In this document: piece by piece, positions 41,918 through 54,400 of the stretch
Position numbering within the stretch: the first letter of the stretch is position 1
Layout of the letters: the number at the start of each line of letters is the position of its first letter
DNA from: Symsagittifera roscoffensis
Taxonomy: Eukaryota; Xenacoelomorpha; Acoela; Convolutidae
DNA length: 64,000 bases
Reading direction: 5' to 3'
Assembly: GCF_963678635.1 (NCBI RefSeq)
Contig: NC_087068.1
Location: 27,840,318-27,904,317, forward strand
Position numbers and translations under genes: made by a program
The notes under the pieces: generated by a model
Told to the model about the DNA's origin: nothing
The model's input: the letters and a program-made list of their open reading frames with translations, nothing else
Database searches by the model: none

Positions 41918-44900
41918 CTAAAAACATTTACTACACTTTAAATGATATAAAAATAATAATAATCGTTTCGGGCAGTTACAGTATGAAATTATTTGTCTGC
42001 CAAGTGACAGTTAGTATTCTTACGATTGAAGCATTTTCAAGCGTCTAACCCATACCCAACCGTTTCTTTGGTATCAAAAAAAATGTTTCAAGTTTCAGGT
42101 TAGCGAATCGAAGTGAAGCATTAAACTTAGTGAAAATAATGAAACGTTTACTTAAATCGAAAATGCTGTAAGATAGTAGGGCGTTTTTATGACTTCTTAA
42201 AACTTTTCGACTACAGAAACAATTTCAGGATTGTTTCGGTCAACCACAAATGAATGTTCTAAAGAAATTAGCAAATGCGAAATCGTTTTAACAGAACTAT
42301 GTTACAAGCATAAGAAAATTCAATTTTTACACCAAACTTATGTTTACAGAAAATCCTGAAAGCTGTTAGCTAAAATGGATGCAGCAACAAAACTAGCGAA
42401 ATAAAAGCAGAAGTAAACATATCACTGAGACCCTCCATCGGCATGATACTGAGTGTTGCTATATTGCGCTTTGATTTTGTTTTTGCTACTTAGTAATGCT
42501 AACTAATAAATAATGCTAACTAAATTATGCTAACTCTCCCTTTTACTTCTACTTACCTTTATGCTTAATAATTTCTGATTTTCTACTATTTAGCAACATC
42601 CATTTTAATAAACAATTTTGCTGGTTCTCTGCAAACTTAACTTTGAGGCAAACTTGATATTTACTAAGCTGTTTAAATAACTTCTGTTAAACGTCCCATA
42701 TTAAACAGCAAGTATAATGCACTTCTGTCTTCTGTTGAAATTACACCTAAAGTTTTGTAGATTGACAATTTAGATTCAATCATTCTTTTTTAATATTTTG
42801 CCGGAAAAAGTATCCTTGAGCGCTAAATTTTCCGCATTGTTTGGTGGAGCTGCTCTTTTGTTGACTCATTTCCATCCTCAGCGCAAAATTTTTCTTAAAA
42901 ATATAGCCGTTTTTCGACGCCGGACCAAGTAACTCCTTCAAATCTTTTGTCTGTTATGCATCACTTGCATTAAAAAATCAACCTCATCAGCTTCCCAATG
43001 AACCAATTTCAGCCCATGAATTCAAAATCTTTATACTGTTTGCGCGGATGTTTCAACAGCAAGAAAACCTCTGAATCTAGTTATGATATACTGACCAAAT
43101 TAGGACTTGAAAACAAAATTTCTCAAACATTTGCCCGGCCATGTCTTTTACTGTAGTTTTTTTGTTCGTTGAGATCAAAAAGTTGGAGCTTCAATGTCCC
43201 GTACTTGTATAATATTTTGCATCAGCTTTTGACTATAAAAGTATTTTACAAACAACTAAAACCACACGCGAAGATTGTTCAAATCCGTCATGGCAGCAAG
43301 ATGATAGCTAACCATAGTGTTTCAGTTTTCTTAGTTTTTCCAGAAAAAAAAAGAGTTAGACCAAGTTAACATCATCTCCCCCTCTCAAAGCAGTCTAGGA
43401 GGGAGGATGAAACATCCTTCTCAGTATAAAATTTCAGCCCATCAGAATCGAGTATTTTACACGCAGTGAAAATTTCATCTATCTGTGGATCCCAAAAACT
43501 TCCAATGTTCCACAACTGTAAACTGTATGCGCTCAAAGCTGAAAAACTGACAGGAAGGGACATGAAAAACTAAAAAGCTTGAAATGAAGAAAAAAAACAT
43601 AAAAAACTCATATGGGGATAAAGCTTCCAATTTTAGTATAAATTTTTCGTTTGGCATTCAATGCCTGTGCAAATTTTATAGATGAAGACTATTTCAAAGT
43701 TGGAGCCCAATTCTAAATGGTGGTGTTTCAAGCTGTTGGAGTTTCAATGTGCTTGCTAAATCAATCAAAATAGTTTGTTTTGAAGCTAATAACTTTCGCT
43801 TTCTACTTTTTAATATTAACTACATTAAGACAAGCTTAATTTTAAAGTTGTATTGAAAGTTATAGCAAAGTAACCTTGTGGATATACCGCATTTGTAAAA
43901 TTATTGCCTTTCTGTAGAATTATTTTTTTGCGGTTCAAAGTACTTTTAAATGTTAGTTCTTCAATTGATTGAATTTCAAAATAAATTTTGCTTCATGTGT
44001 TTTGATTGAAAACACACTAAAATTTCTGCGAATTATTTTTGGCCATACTCCCCTGAAGTTTGAAAATTAAAACGGTTTTTTCTATTGCAAAAATGAATTT
44101 ATATGAGCAAAAAATGCTCATATATAATCACTTTATAAAGTTTTTTGTTCCGGCTTTCAAAGAAAACATAAAATTAATGTGGTTTTTGTATTCAGTCAAT
44201 GTTTGGCGATCAAAATTTTAGTATTTTATACCCCATTAAAGGTAGATCAGTCATTTCTTGCAAAGTCTGAGAGTTTGAAAATTGCCAATTTGGCCAGGCT
44301 CTGGACTAATTTATGCGCTCTTTGTAGATTCTACCCACACTCCTGAAAGCGTTACGCAAATTATTTTTGCGTGGTGAATTATCCCGCACAAAAAAAATTG
44401 TTCCAAATTGAATTGGTTAATCGGTCTGGTATTAATTTCATACGAGTCACACTTTCTCACTTGCACTTTGATATTGCTCAAAATTTATAGATTTCAATGT
44501 TTTTTCCCAAAAAGTATTCGATATGGATAAAAAGGCAGTCGGAACATTCGGGGCTTTGCCCTGATAAGCGGGAAATCTTGTGCTGATTAACTGTCCTTCT
44601 CTGCGCATACGTTTGCTCGAAAAAGAGTCCAAATGCGTTTCGCATTGTCATCGCGTTGTTTTGTGCAGAATTGTACGATGATTGATTGCACGGTAAAAAA
44701 AGATCACCAAACGCTGCTTTTGCTTCTTTTTCATGATTTTCCATCTTTGAGCTGCGAAATATATCCATTTAAAGGGGAGTATGGCAGAAAAGACCCAAAA
44801 TGATTATTACATTATCATTATACGCTAAAATTGGCATGGCTATGCTATGGCTTAAAAATAATTGATTCAGAAACTATTTGTTTTTTGTTTATATCCTCAT

Positions 44901-44962
44901 TATCGGAAAAAATGATCCCGTAGATTTAAACTCTAATTCAAAATTAACTTTGGAAAAAATAA
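41918..44962. other. Region between the coiled-coil gene and the galactosyltransferase gene
   Basis: Probably holds undetected 5' exons of the minus-strand gene. Minus-strand open stretches at 43372-43563 and 44478-44768 lack splice or domain support. A dispersed hairpin repeat lies at 43359-43465. Confidence 0.4.
43359..43465 (+). repeat. GACCAAGTTAACATC repeat family, copy 1
   Basis: Starts GACCAAGTTAACATC with a C-rich stretch. It then has GGGAGGATG and a block near TTTCAGCCCATCAGAATCGAG, in the same order and spacing as 61532-61640. Confidence 0.55.
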
Positions 44963-45484
44963 GTGCAAAAAATGCTTTCAATTAAAAGTACAAAACTTCG
45001 AAGTTATTTCACGGCCGATTCTTTTAGATTTGTGTCTTTGGCTCTCGGCTCAATGCGATTGATTGTCACAGCGATTATTTTAATTCTAATTACGACTTAC
45101 TTTTATCTATTCTATCAAAAATTTTCCTCTCCCTTTTATATTGAGTTAAAAACAGAAAAGAAACCAGAGAAGCAGCGTACGAACTACGTAAAACAGCTAC
45201 CTATAACAAATCCAGACTGTGAATTCAATGTCACGCTATTTAATTTCAACCGCGCCAATTCGGAACGAAAGCAAGTTTTCTTCCTAGAAACTTCTGGAAG
45301 ATCCTATCTAACAAGTCGACAAGCTTGTTCCGTCGAATCAGCCGCTGTGAAGTCCGGTCTGACTCCCAAAGTTCTTTTGAAGTCTCCGGTTTTGGATTTA
45401 TCGAAAAGCAAAAGTTTCTGCGACTTGTTTTTGAGCTATCCCAATGTGGAGTTTTATACTGTGGACTTCCATGAACTGTTCAAG
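44963..45484 (+). CDS. A4GALT-like: Galactosyltransferase exon 1: cytosolic tail, TM anchor, stem, start of catalytic domain
   Basis: 174 codons, donor AAG|GTACTC in phase 0. Met at 44963 or 44972 could start translation (MQKMLSIK). The first is used here, without strong context. Contains FFLETSGR and CSVESAAVKSG. Two near-identical GCGGTTCTCAAATAAAA segments follow in the intron (45529 and 45550). Confidence 0.85.
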
Positions 45485-48400
45485 GTACTCGTTCAGGGGC
45501 GTCTTCTCAGAATTTTGCTTGCGGTTCTCAAATAAAATGTTCTTTTGTTGCGGTTCTCAAATAAAAGCAAGCAATATTCTGGAAGAAATTGCGGTTCTTC
45601 AGTCTTTTTGGAAGGTTTGACCAAAATATAGCATCGACAAAAAAATCGCTTCCGCTGAAAATTTCTATAAATTGGCGCTTAAGGCGTCTTCACAAAAGAT
45701 TAGGGTTGGCTGAACAGAAATGGATTTCCCAAAATTGTACCAAATGAAAACAAGAGTAGGCGGTCGGTGTGCAAGAAGCACCGAAAAACCGACCACATTA
45801 AAAACAAAAACTAAAAAAAATCTTATTTTTTTTCAAAGTTACGTCGGTTTTTTTGAGCATGGTGTGATGAGAGGAGCAAAACCAGAACTTAAAACATCTG
45901 TAAATTAGTAAGTTAGTCATATTCTACTACAGTTTTCTTCAAAAAAAAAGATGTAAAATTTAAAAAAGGAAAAATTTTCATCTTTTTATTTAATTGTTGC
46001 CAAGGAAGCTGCAAGGAAAATATCATACACTCGTTGAAAAAAAGAGCCTTTTGTGCTATTTCATCACCCACAATATTGTAAATAAATTTCAAAAATAGCT
46101 CGAAATTAGACTAAAAAACTAAAGCACACTCAAAGACAAGGATCCTGCGGTCGCCCTTCCCTCTTCGGCTCAGAACTCCCCCAAAATTTTTGTCCTTTTC
46201 CATCAGAAACGAATGGCTGAGCCCAATTTTTAGTGCGAGTGGTACCATAGTTATCACGGAAAAACTATTCCCTTGATTTTTATAGCTGTTGTGCTCATTC
46301 GTCGCTTTCCATGGCTATTTGGGGAGCAAAAATTATACTCCTAATTCCCCTATGTTACAGAAGTAAACAGAGAAAATTAAGGTATAAGTACTGAGGTTAA
46401 TTGCGCTAAAAAAACTAACATCATTCCTTTCTTTTTACTAAAACTGGTATCATTCAAAAAAAATAAGGGAGACTAATTTTGACCATCGCTGAAATAATGA
46501 ATTCCCTCTCCCCAATGAAATTTTCATATATTTGGATATTTCAACAAATTCAAAGAGAACTCAAACCGAGTACCTTGTGTATTAGGACACACCAGCTGAA
46601 GGCCTTGAGGCCAAAATCGAGAGAGTAGTGGCACATGGAATTACTCACTACAGTGACATTGGTCGCATGGCTTTGTTGTACAAATACGGTGGATTCTATC
46701 TTGATCTAGATGTCATTGTCAAAACCAGTTTGAAATCTTTATCAAATGTAGTCACAATGCACTACGCGCAACCACAGTAAGTATAATTTTTCAAAAACCG
46801 GTTGTTCGATTATAAATCACTCTACACAATAAAATTATAAATTATAAAACAAAGCGAACATACAGTTGGAAAAGAGTCAATGAACGAAAAATAATTGACT
46901 TGTTTTTTGAAAAAATAGTTTTGAAAAACTTTCGAAATTCAAAGAAAAAAAAATAGATACCCTTACAACTCTTTGAATTCCCAGAACAATGATTGGCACT
47001 TTTTTGATAAAATTGATCCAGTTTAAGAAAACTGGATCAAAAAATGATTCTGCTGGGAAATCTGATAACTAAATTAGTAAATTCCACTTTCCAAAGTTAA
47101 AGTTGATCACGTTTTTTGTGACCTTTACATTTTTTTGTTTGATAGTGGAGTTTGCTTTGCTGTTAACAAAGCAAACGAACTGATTTCGAAAAGAGGTCAA
47201 AATTCAAGCCGCAAAAAAAAACCAAACTTGAAACCTTACAAGATTTAGGACTTCTCCTGAAAAAAAAACAGGAAAAAAAACATCACGACGTATTAAAAAT
47301 CTGACCTATTTCATCGATTCTTGAAAAAAAACATGACATTAAAAAACTCTAATTCAGTTTTCAAAGTTAACAAATATTTCCCATTCTGTTTAAGCTGAAA
47401 CAATTGCAACTAAAATTTTTAGGCCATGTTTTGAAAAAAAAATGTGAAAAAGGCCTGGTTAACAGAATATTCGAAGTTTAATATTCTAGTAGAGCAAACT
47501 TAATTATTTTTGTTTTCTTGGCAATAGTTTTCCTAGACTGACACTTTTAGAGACAAAAAAATCACGTATAATCCCACAACACATACGCTTTCCTCAAATA
47601 AAAAACTAACTATTCCAGTGCCAAAGAGTTCAAGGAACCCGTTAAAACTGATTAACTTTTTTCAGCTTTTGATTTTTGAGACAAAAAATTACATCAAGCC
47701 GAAGTTTTTTGAGTTTTATTTTGCCATTTTTGATTTAAAAAATCTGGTCAAAAAAATCAGGTTTATCTTTAAAACAGTTCATACTTGTACTTTACAGTCA
47801 ATCGTGTTTTTTCGCTTCATTTTTGCGTTTGTTTTTTCTCAGTGTAATGTAATGTGGTTTTCATTTGTCAAATGGCCTTAAACTGAAACGAAGGAGGAAT
47901 TGATAGTCAAATCACTTAATTCATTTTTGGGCGTCTTCTAAAAACGTGTAAATAACCACAAATCTAATAACGATATGTAATATCAGACCTCCACTTTCAA
48001 AACAAGTTCTGAGTCAATTCAGATTATTTTTGATCACTAACCAATTATCTAATACTAACAAGTTATCAAAATCCAATATAATTTAAACAATTATCACTTT
48101 CTTCAGCAAAATTGATTAATATTTGATCTTTTTCCAATCCCACTTTGCTACTCACAACACACCAGAAACCTATAAGTTTATCGAAAAATTATATTGTTGT
48201 TGTTGTCAAGATAACAGTAGATGCAAAAATCAAAGATTGCATTAGAACAGACTAAAAACTCAATTTAACTCTTTTGCGGCATTGGCGTTATTAGATTATG
48301 AGAGAAACGATACATTTGACAAACTGATTTTTGAAATTTTTGATACATCTTATGAAACAAGTGATTACAAAAAATATGTAAAACTGTTCAATTTTTTTAC

Positions 48401-51400
48401 TCATGATTGAAACTTTTTGTGCAATCATTGACAAATTGGTTGCAAATCAGTTTTTCATGAAAATTACTATTTTTATGACAGAAAAAAAAAGATTTAGCTG
48501 GAAAAAGCCAAATAAAACAAAACGGCTCTCAATTAAGTTTGAATAAAACCGTACAGATTAGCGGAGGTTGTGACCTCAACGAAAACATAAAGTTATAAGA
48601 GATGAAACTATCCCTTCGATGTTTGACCCATATTATTGTAAAGTTCATTTCAAAGTGAGTTCCGATTGGAAAAGAAAGTGTTTAAAACAAATACAGGTTT
48701 GCTGAAAAAATGAACGATTTTAGAGCGAACTTCATTGGTGAAGTTGCATAAAAGGACAACTTTAAACACAAATTTACGTTTTTACTCATTACCATTACAA
48801 CGCAAGTTTAGATTTTTACAAATGCCCAAATTTAAGGACAATTTTTTTTGACAACATTGACGTGTAATTTTAACATTTTACAACGACCTACAAGAAACGA
48901 TTTGAACTCTACTCTCTGCAAGTCTCAATTTTTGATTAAAAGAACTCACCAGTTTATTCCGGGTCTGAAAATGCCATTGTTATTATTTGTATGAAGTTTT
49001 CTAAAAAAAAATCGTCGCGAACTGCATTAGAGTCTGAACTACGTTCATCGACTCTCAAACAATAAAATTTATAAACTTACTGCTATCAACTACTACGCAT
49101 TCATGCAGTTACATTTTGAAAATACCTGCTAGTTTGCAACAAAACAAATCCCATTAATTTTTGGACAAAAATGACCTCAATTTTTTGGGAGAGCCAAGTC
49201 AAGCTATGCTAATTAGTCGCACGCAGCCAAAAATATCAATTAAAAGATTAAAATCATTGCAAAATCAAACAATTTTTGAGATGATCTGTTTTCAAAAAAA
49301 ATTATTTGTTGGCGAAATAGTCACTTTAATTATTTTGTGGTCACTTGGCAAATCATGTGTTCTAATAAACTATACTTTAAGGAAATTTGGCATCCCAAAA
49401 ATTGAGCGGTCAATTTGGTTTCCCATCTCTGCAAGTTGTCATCCACAGCAGTAGTTTGCTGTTTAGATTAACGATACCTGAAAACTGTCAAGTAACGGAT
49501 GAAGTGCAACACTCCAAAGAAATCCTCAACGGAAATTTCCATTTGTCGAGGGGTCATAAACTCGCATGGGAAGTCCTTTCAAGGGCAAACGGAAGTTATG
49601 ACGTCAGCAAGAATGACAGACACATGATTGGCCCCCGAGTGTACAGCGAGGTCACTAAGAAGCTGTATAAGCTGACTGAGTTCAAAAACATGCACATCGG
49701 ATCCCTAAATTGTAAGCGCGTTTGACAAGACACTTCTTTTTTTCATATATCAACTTCCACTCATGATTTTTAAGACCTTCCTTGCCAATATTCTTTCTGG
49801 ATAATTCGGTTTAGTCGTAAAGTTAAGGCAAAACACTACATTGGTAAAATTGCTTTTTACGTGACAAAGTAATGCGCAACCATGAAAAAAATTTAAAAGG
49901 TTTCAAACACATAAACAAAGAATTCATAAGAAAGAATCACACAATTTTATTTGATTAGATATCTTTCCGCACTAATGCAATGGTTGGTTCTTGTCCAAGT
50001 TATCCCGAGTAATGTTGTCGCCTTCTTCAAACGTTTCAACGTTTCATAAAATCCAAACACGCAAGGATGTTCAATTACTTAGAGACCTTGTGTTATAGAA
50101 CCGTGAGGCGACCATTCGTAACAGGCGACAATTCGTACCAGGCGACAATTCAGAACAAGCGACAATTCGTAACAGTAGATTAAACGGGGAACACTGATTC
50201 ACGCGCAGTATTCATCTCGTGCCCGATGTAAGCGCATCGGAGCTAAGCGGAGCAAACGTATTCTACTTGCCAAAGCCTTGTTACGAATTGTCGCTCAACC
50301 CTATAGAACAATTGCAGCCCGATGAACCAGAGAATTATTGTCCACCAATCCACACCCTCTGCTGCGTAGTTATCAAATCCCGACTAGTTCAGAGTTTTTC
50401 TCTAGGCTAGTTAATTAATAGAAAGGGGACTTGTGACAAAAACTTGGCGTGGTTTAATGGTTGAGTGGTTTTCGGTTTTAAACAATGGTTCGCCCATTGG
50501 ATGCCAGACCTTCCTCAAATCATCAGTTGTGGGAGAGACTCGCATTCTATCAAAAATCTAATTTGTTGATAAAATTTGGCTCAAAAAGATGATTGAAAAG
50601 TGATGTTCTTCTCATTTTTTGCTGTGTTTTTTTTTGCTGCTAAGGTAAGTTTCCTAGCAGCACGATGACATCTGATTTCATACTTGCATAAAACACAGTG
50701 CACTGTTTTTTTTCTGGTTTAGCAATATGTTGACTGACACAGTTGAGCATTAAGGTTGTTGTCAGGGGCTACAAAATGTTCAGTTGTCAATCATCCTAGT
50801 TGTCAATCATCTTAGTTGCTATTCTTATTTCTCATACTTTAATTAAGTGTGAGTTTGGTACCTGCCTGTCAATCAACTAAAAGCTGTCTAGCTGTTATGT
50901 GTTGACCTCTAGTTCACTCTCTTATTTATGCGAACTAGAATACAGTCAATTGAGTATTTAACAGCCATCTTTTTACAAACCCTTGTTATGGCGCAGCCAG
51001 TGGATGGTGGGGGGAAAAACCCCCTTGGAATTGTGGCTTTCTGGCCTCCAACTCAGGCGGAACCGCAACTTTTATGGGAACACTGGAAACAACGATTTCA
51101 TTGGGCAATGGTGGCGAAACATGGACTAGTCTCGTCAGACTACTACTTTCCATCGACATTAACTGAAGCACAGATCGCAGACCTGGGTGACATTGGTGGA
51201 AAACCACGGGCAGAAGGTGAACGTACACTGATATCGAATCTGTATTTATGCCTGGGACATGAGGGACAGAGAGCCTTGCATAATCAACATCCACACTTAG
51301 ATATGGAAACAATACGATACCCACGTTTTTTGGATACCTGTGTAACTCTTTTTCAGAAAGAGCGGAACGAAACGTACGAGATGTACCAAATGTTGTCGAG

Positions 51401-54400
51401 GAAACAAAAGGAGGGTGAGAGTCTAGAATCGTTCTATGCAGAACTTAGCGGAATGGCGGCAAGATGCAATTTGGGCACCCAGGAGCGGAAAATGGTGAGA
51501 GACATATTTATTTTCAACATGAGGAACAGGGACGCACAGAACGAGCTGTGTCGGGAAACTAAAACCCCGGAAGAAGCATTGCGCATCGCAATGTCATATG
51601 AAAGAGGAGACAAATACGCAAGGAGCTACAAGGGCGCCGTATCCGCTTCCACGGGAATGGCGCATCCATCGCCAGGGGGTTCCCTACAGATCAAAACGGA
51701 ACCAGTCAGTAATATTCGCGGATCCAGGGGACGAGGAATGCCAAGGGGACGGGGTCAACACCCAAATCGTGGAGGAGGTCGAACAACCGATCGAATGCAG
51801 GAGCGCAGATGTTACAACTGCGATCAACCGAACTTCACCCCAGAACACCGACAACGATGCCCAGCAAGAGCCGTCACATGCAACTTCTGCAAAAAGATTG
51901 GGCACTTTGAGAGGACTTGCTGTGGAAAACGACAATCCAGGGGGGGGGGGACAACCAGTTGCACTGATCCAAGGGGATGAACTCTTCGACGAAGAAGATA
52001 CCCCCTCGGATGACGTGGAGCCCCAAGCTGCGGCAAATTCAGTAGGTTTCGTTAAACGAGAACACCACAGCTGGTCATCAGAAAGTTCAGACGATTTCAT
52101 GGTTATGGCAATTCGACGGAAGAAAGAAACAGTGTTGAAAGTTGCCGGGCCTAAACTCAAAATATTCATTAATGGGCATCCGATGAACATTTGGATCGAC
52201 AGTGGATCGCCGATTTCCATTCTAACACTAGAAGATTTGAGAAGAACAGTGGGAAGAGCGGGAATCAACTTGAAGCAGGATAACACTGACGATGACGAAT
52301 TTCGAGACTACAGTAACAATCGGATCAAGATGTTGGGCAGAATGGAACTCGAGTTAGCATCAAACGGCTGGAAGACGACAGCAGAAGTCCGAGTCATTGG
52401 GGGGACCAGACCATCCATCGTGGGACGTGATTTGATGGGGAAACTTGGACTCCAGCTGATGCAAGCAGATCCAAGGGGGGAAGTCATGAACATCCAGGGG
52501 GCGGAGGACAATTCATGCAAGGAGGGGCACGATGAACCGGAGGATGAGCAGATGGATCAATGGCAATCATACTTCAGTAAGCTATTCCCAAAACTTTTTA
52601 CTAGAGTTGGAGAAATTAGGAACTACAAAGTTCAAGCAGAATTTTTCAAAAATCTTGCACCGGTGCAGCAGAAGGGACGGAGAGTGCCGGTAACGCTCCA
52701 AGAAAAAGTGGACAAAGAAATCGATAAGCTATTAACCCAGGGACATATAGAAAAATTGAAAGAGTGTTCGGATCGATATTTTGTTTCTCCGATCGTCATC
52801 ACCGTGAAAAAAGACGGGTCCGTAAAATTAGCATTGGAATCACGAGAGCTTGATAAACAAGTGCATAAAAACAAATACTAGATGCCAAATATAGAAGAAC
52901 TTGTAGATACAATAGGACAACTTATATCCGAGAAAAAACAAGGGGAAGTGTACTTTACTACGATGGACCTAACGTACGCGTATGGGCAACTACCGCTTAG
53001 TGAAGAAACAAGCGTGCACTGTAATTTTTCTTTGGTGGGTGGACGGTCGACAGGAACTTACCGCTTCCGAACAGGGTTTTTTTACGGGCTAACGTCAATG
53101 CCGGCAGAGTTCCAGCGAGTAATGGACTCAATTTTAAACGAATTCCCACAAGCGAACGCGTTTATTGATGATATTTTGGTTACAACCAAGGGAACGGAAG
53201 TACAACATATCTCCTTGGTTGAAAAGATCCTCCGGAAACTAAACCACGAAAACATATCCTTGAAGTTACCAAAATGCGAGTTTGCGAAACGCGAATGCGA
53301 GTGGCTTGGCGATCGTATAACCGAAACGGGGGTTACGCCTCTTAAACGAAAAACATCGCCGATAGACGCACTAAAAGCTCCTAAAACAGTCACGCAATTA
53401 AAGTCATTTATGGGCTCAATCCACAGCTTGCATAAATATTTACCGGCGATAGCGGAGATGTCAGCTCCATTAAGGCCACTCCTCAGCAAAAAGAACGAAT
53501 ATAACTGGACCGCGGAATGTGAATGTGCTTTCCAAAATATTAAAATGGGGGAAGCGAACATAGTTGAATTAAAACACTTTGATATTCATAAGGATATTAG
53601 AGTTGTTTGCGATGCAAGTCACAATGGCCTTGGAGCGGTTTTAGAGCAATTGGGTACCGAAGGGTGGCGCCCTATATCTTTTGCATCACGATTCCTAAAC
53701 GCAGCCGAGAAAAAATATTCCACTAACGAGCTTGAGATGCTGGCAGTGGTATGGGGGGCCGAGTATTTCAGAAATTACATCCTAGGGAGATCATTTACAG
53801 TCATTACCGATCATAAGGTTTTAATTTCATTACTTAACGGGAATAACAAGAAAAATGAAACACTTTTTTCAAGACTGACACGTTGGCTGGACAGACTGAT
53901 TCCTTTTGACTTTGTAATCGAACACAAACCGGGCGCCAAGATTGGATTGGCAGATTATTTGTCGAGGTATCCTAGCGAACCCCCTAAACCGATAAGTCAA
54001 TATGATAATTTGTTCACCGTGGCAAAAATCGCTTCGATCAGAAAATCCCTTGGTTTTACAAATGAATTAAAACCCCTTGGTAAACGAAATTATCAGAATA
54101 TTCGAGAAACCGGTTCTAAACAGTCTAGACGGTTTTCATCCAATCACAAGCGAGAACGAATAACATGCATACAACCAGCGACGGTTGAGGGCGGAAAGTC
54201 ATGCGTGAAGACAACGACCAATAGGAAACGATCAATTTGCATAACGCGTAAATCAAATAAATCCAAGGGACATTCAGTGTGCTCTATATATTGTTCCCTT
54301 GGAAGACGGTTAAATTTGCCTACACCGGGCGCCAAGATTGGATTGGCAGATTATTTGTCGAGGTATCCTAGCGAACCCCCTAAACCGATAAGTCAATATG

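Noticed and set aside
43372-43657. Minus-strand open frames near 43.4-43.6 kb
   Set aside because: Overlap the dispersed GACCAAGTTAACATC repeat. No domain or splice context.
44478-44768. Minus-strand open frame of 96 codons
   Set aside because: Considered as a 5' exon of the coiled-coil gene, but no donor in the needed phase was evident and no homology is visible.
50928-50987. Gag starting at the upstream ATG inside the LTR
   Set aside because: The 20 extra codons are LTR sequence and the related element begins at the ATG on the LTR border, so 50988 is preferred.
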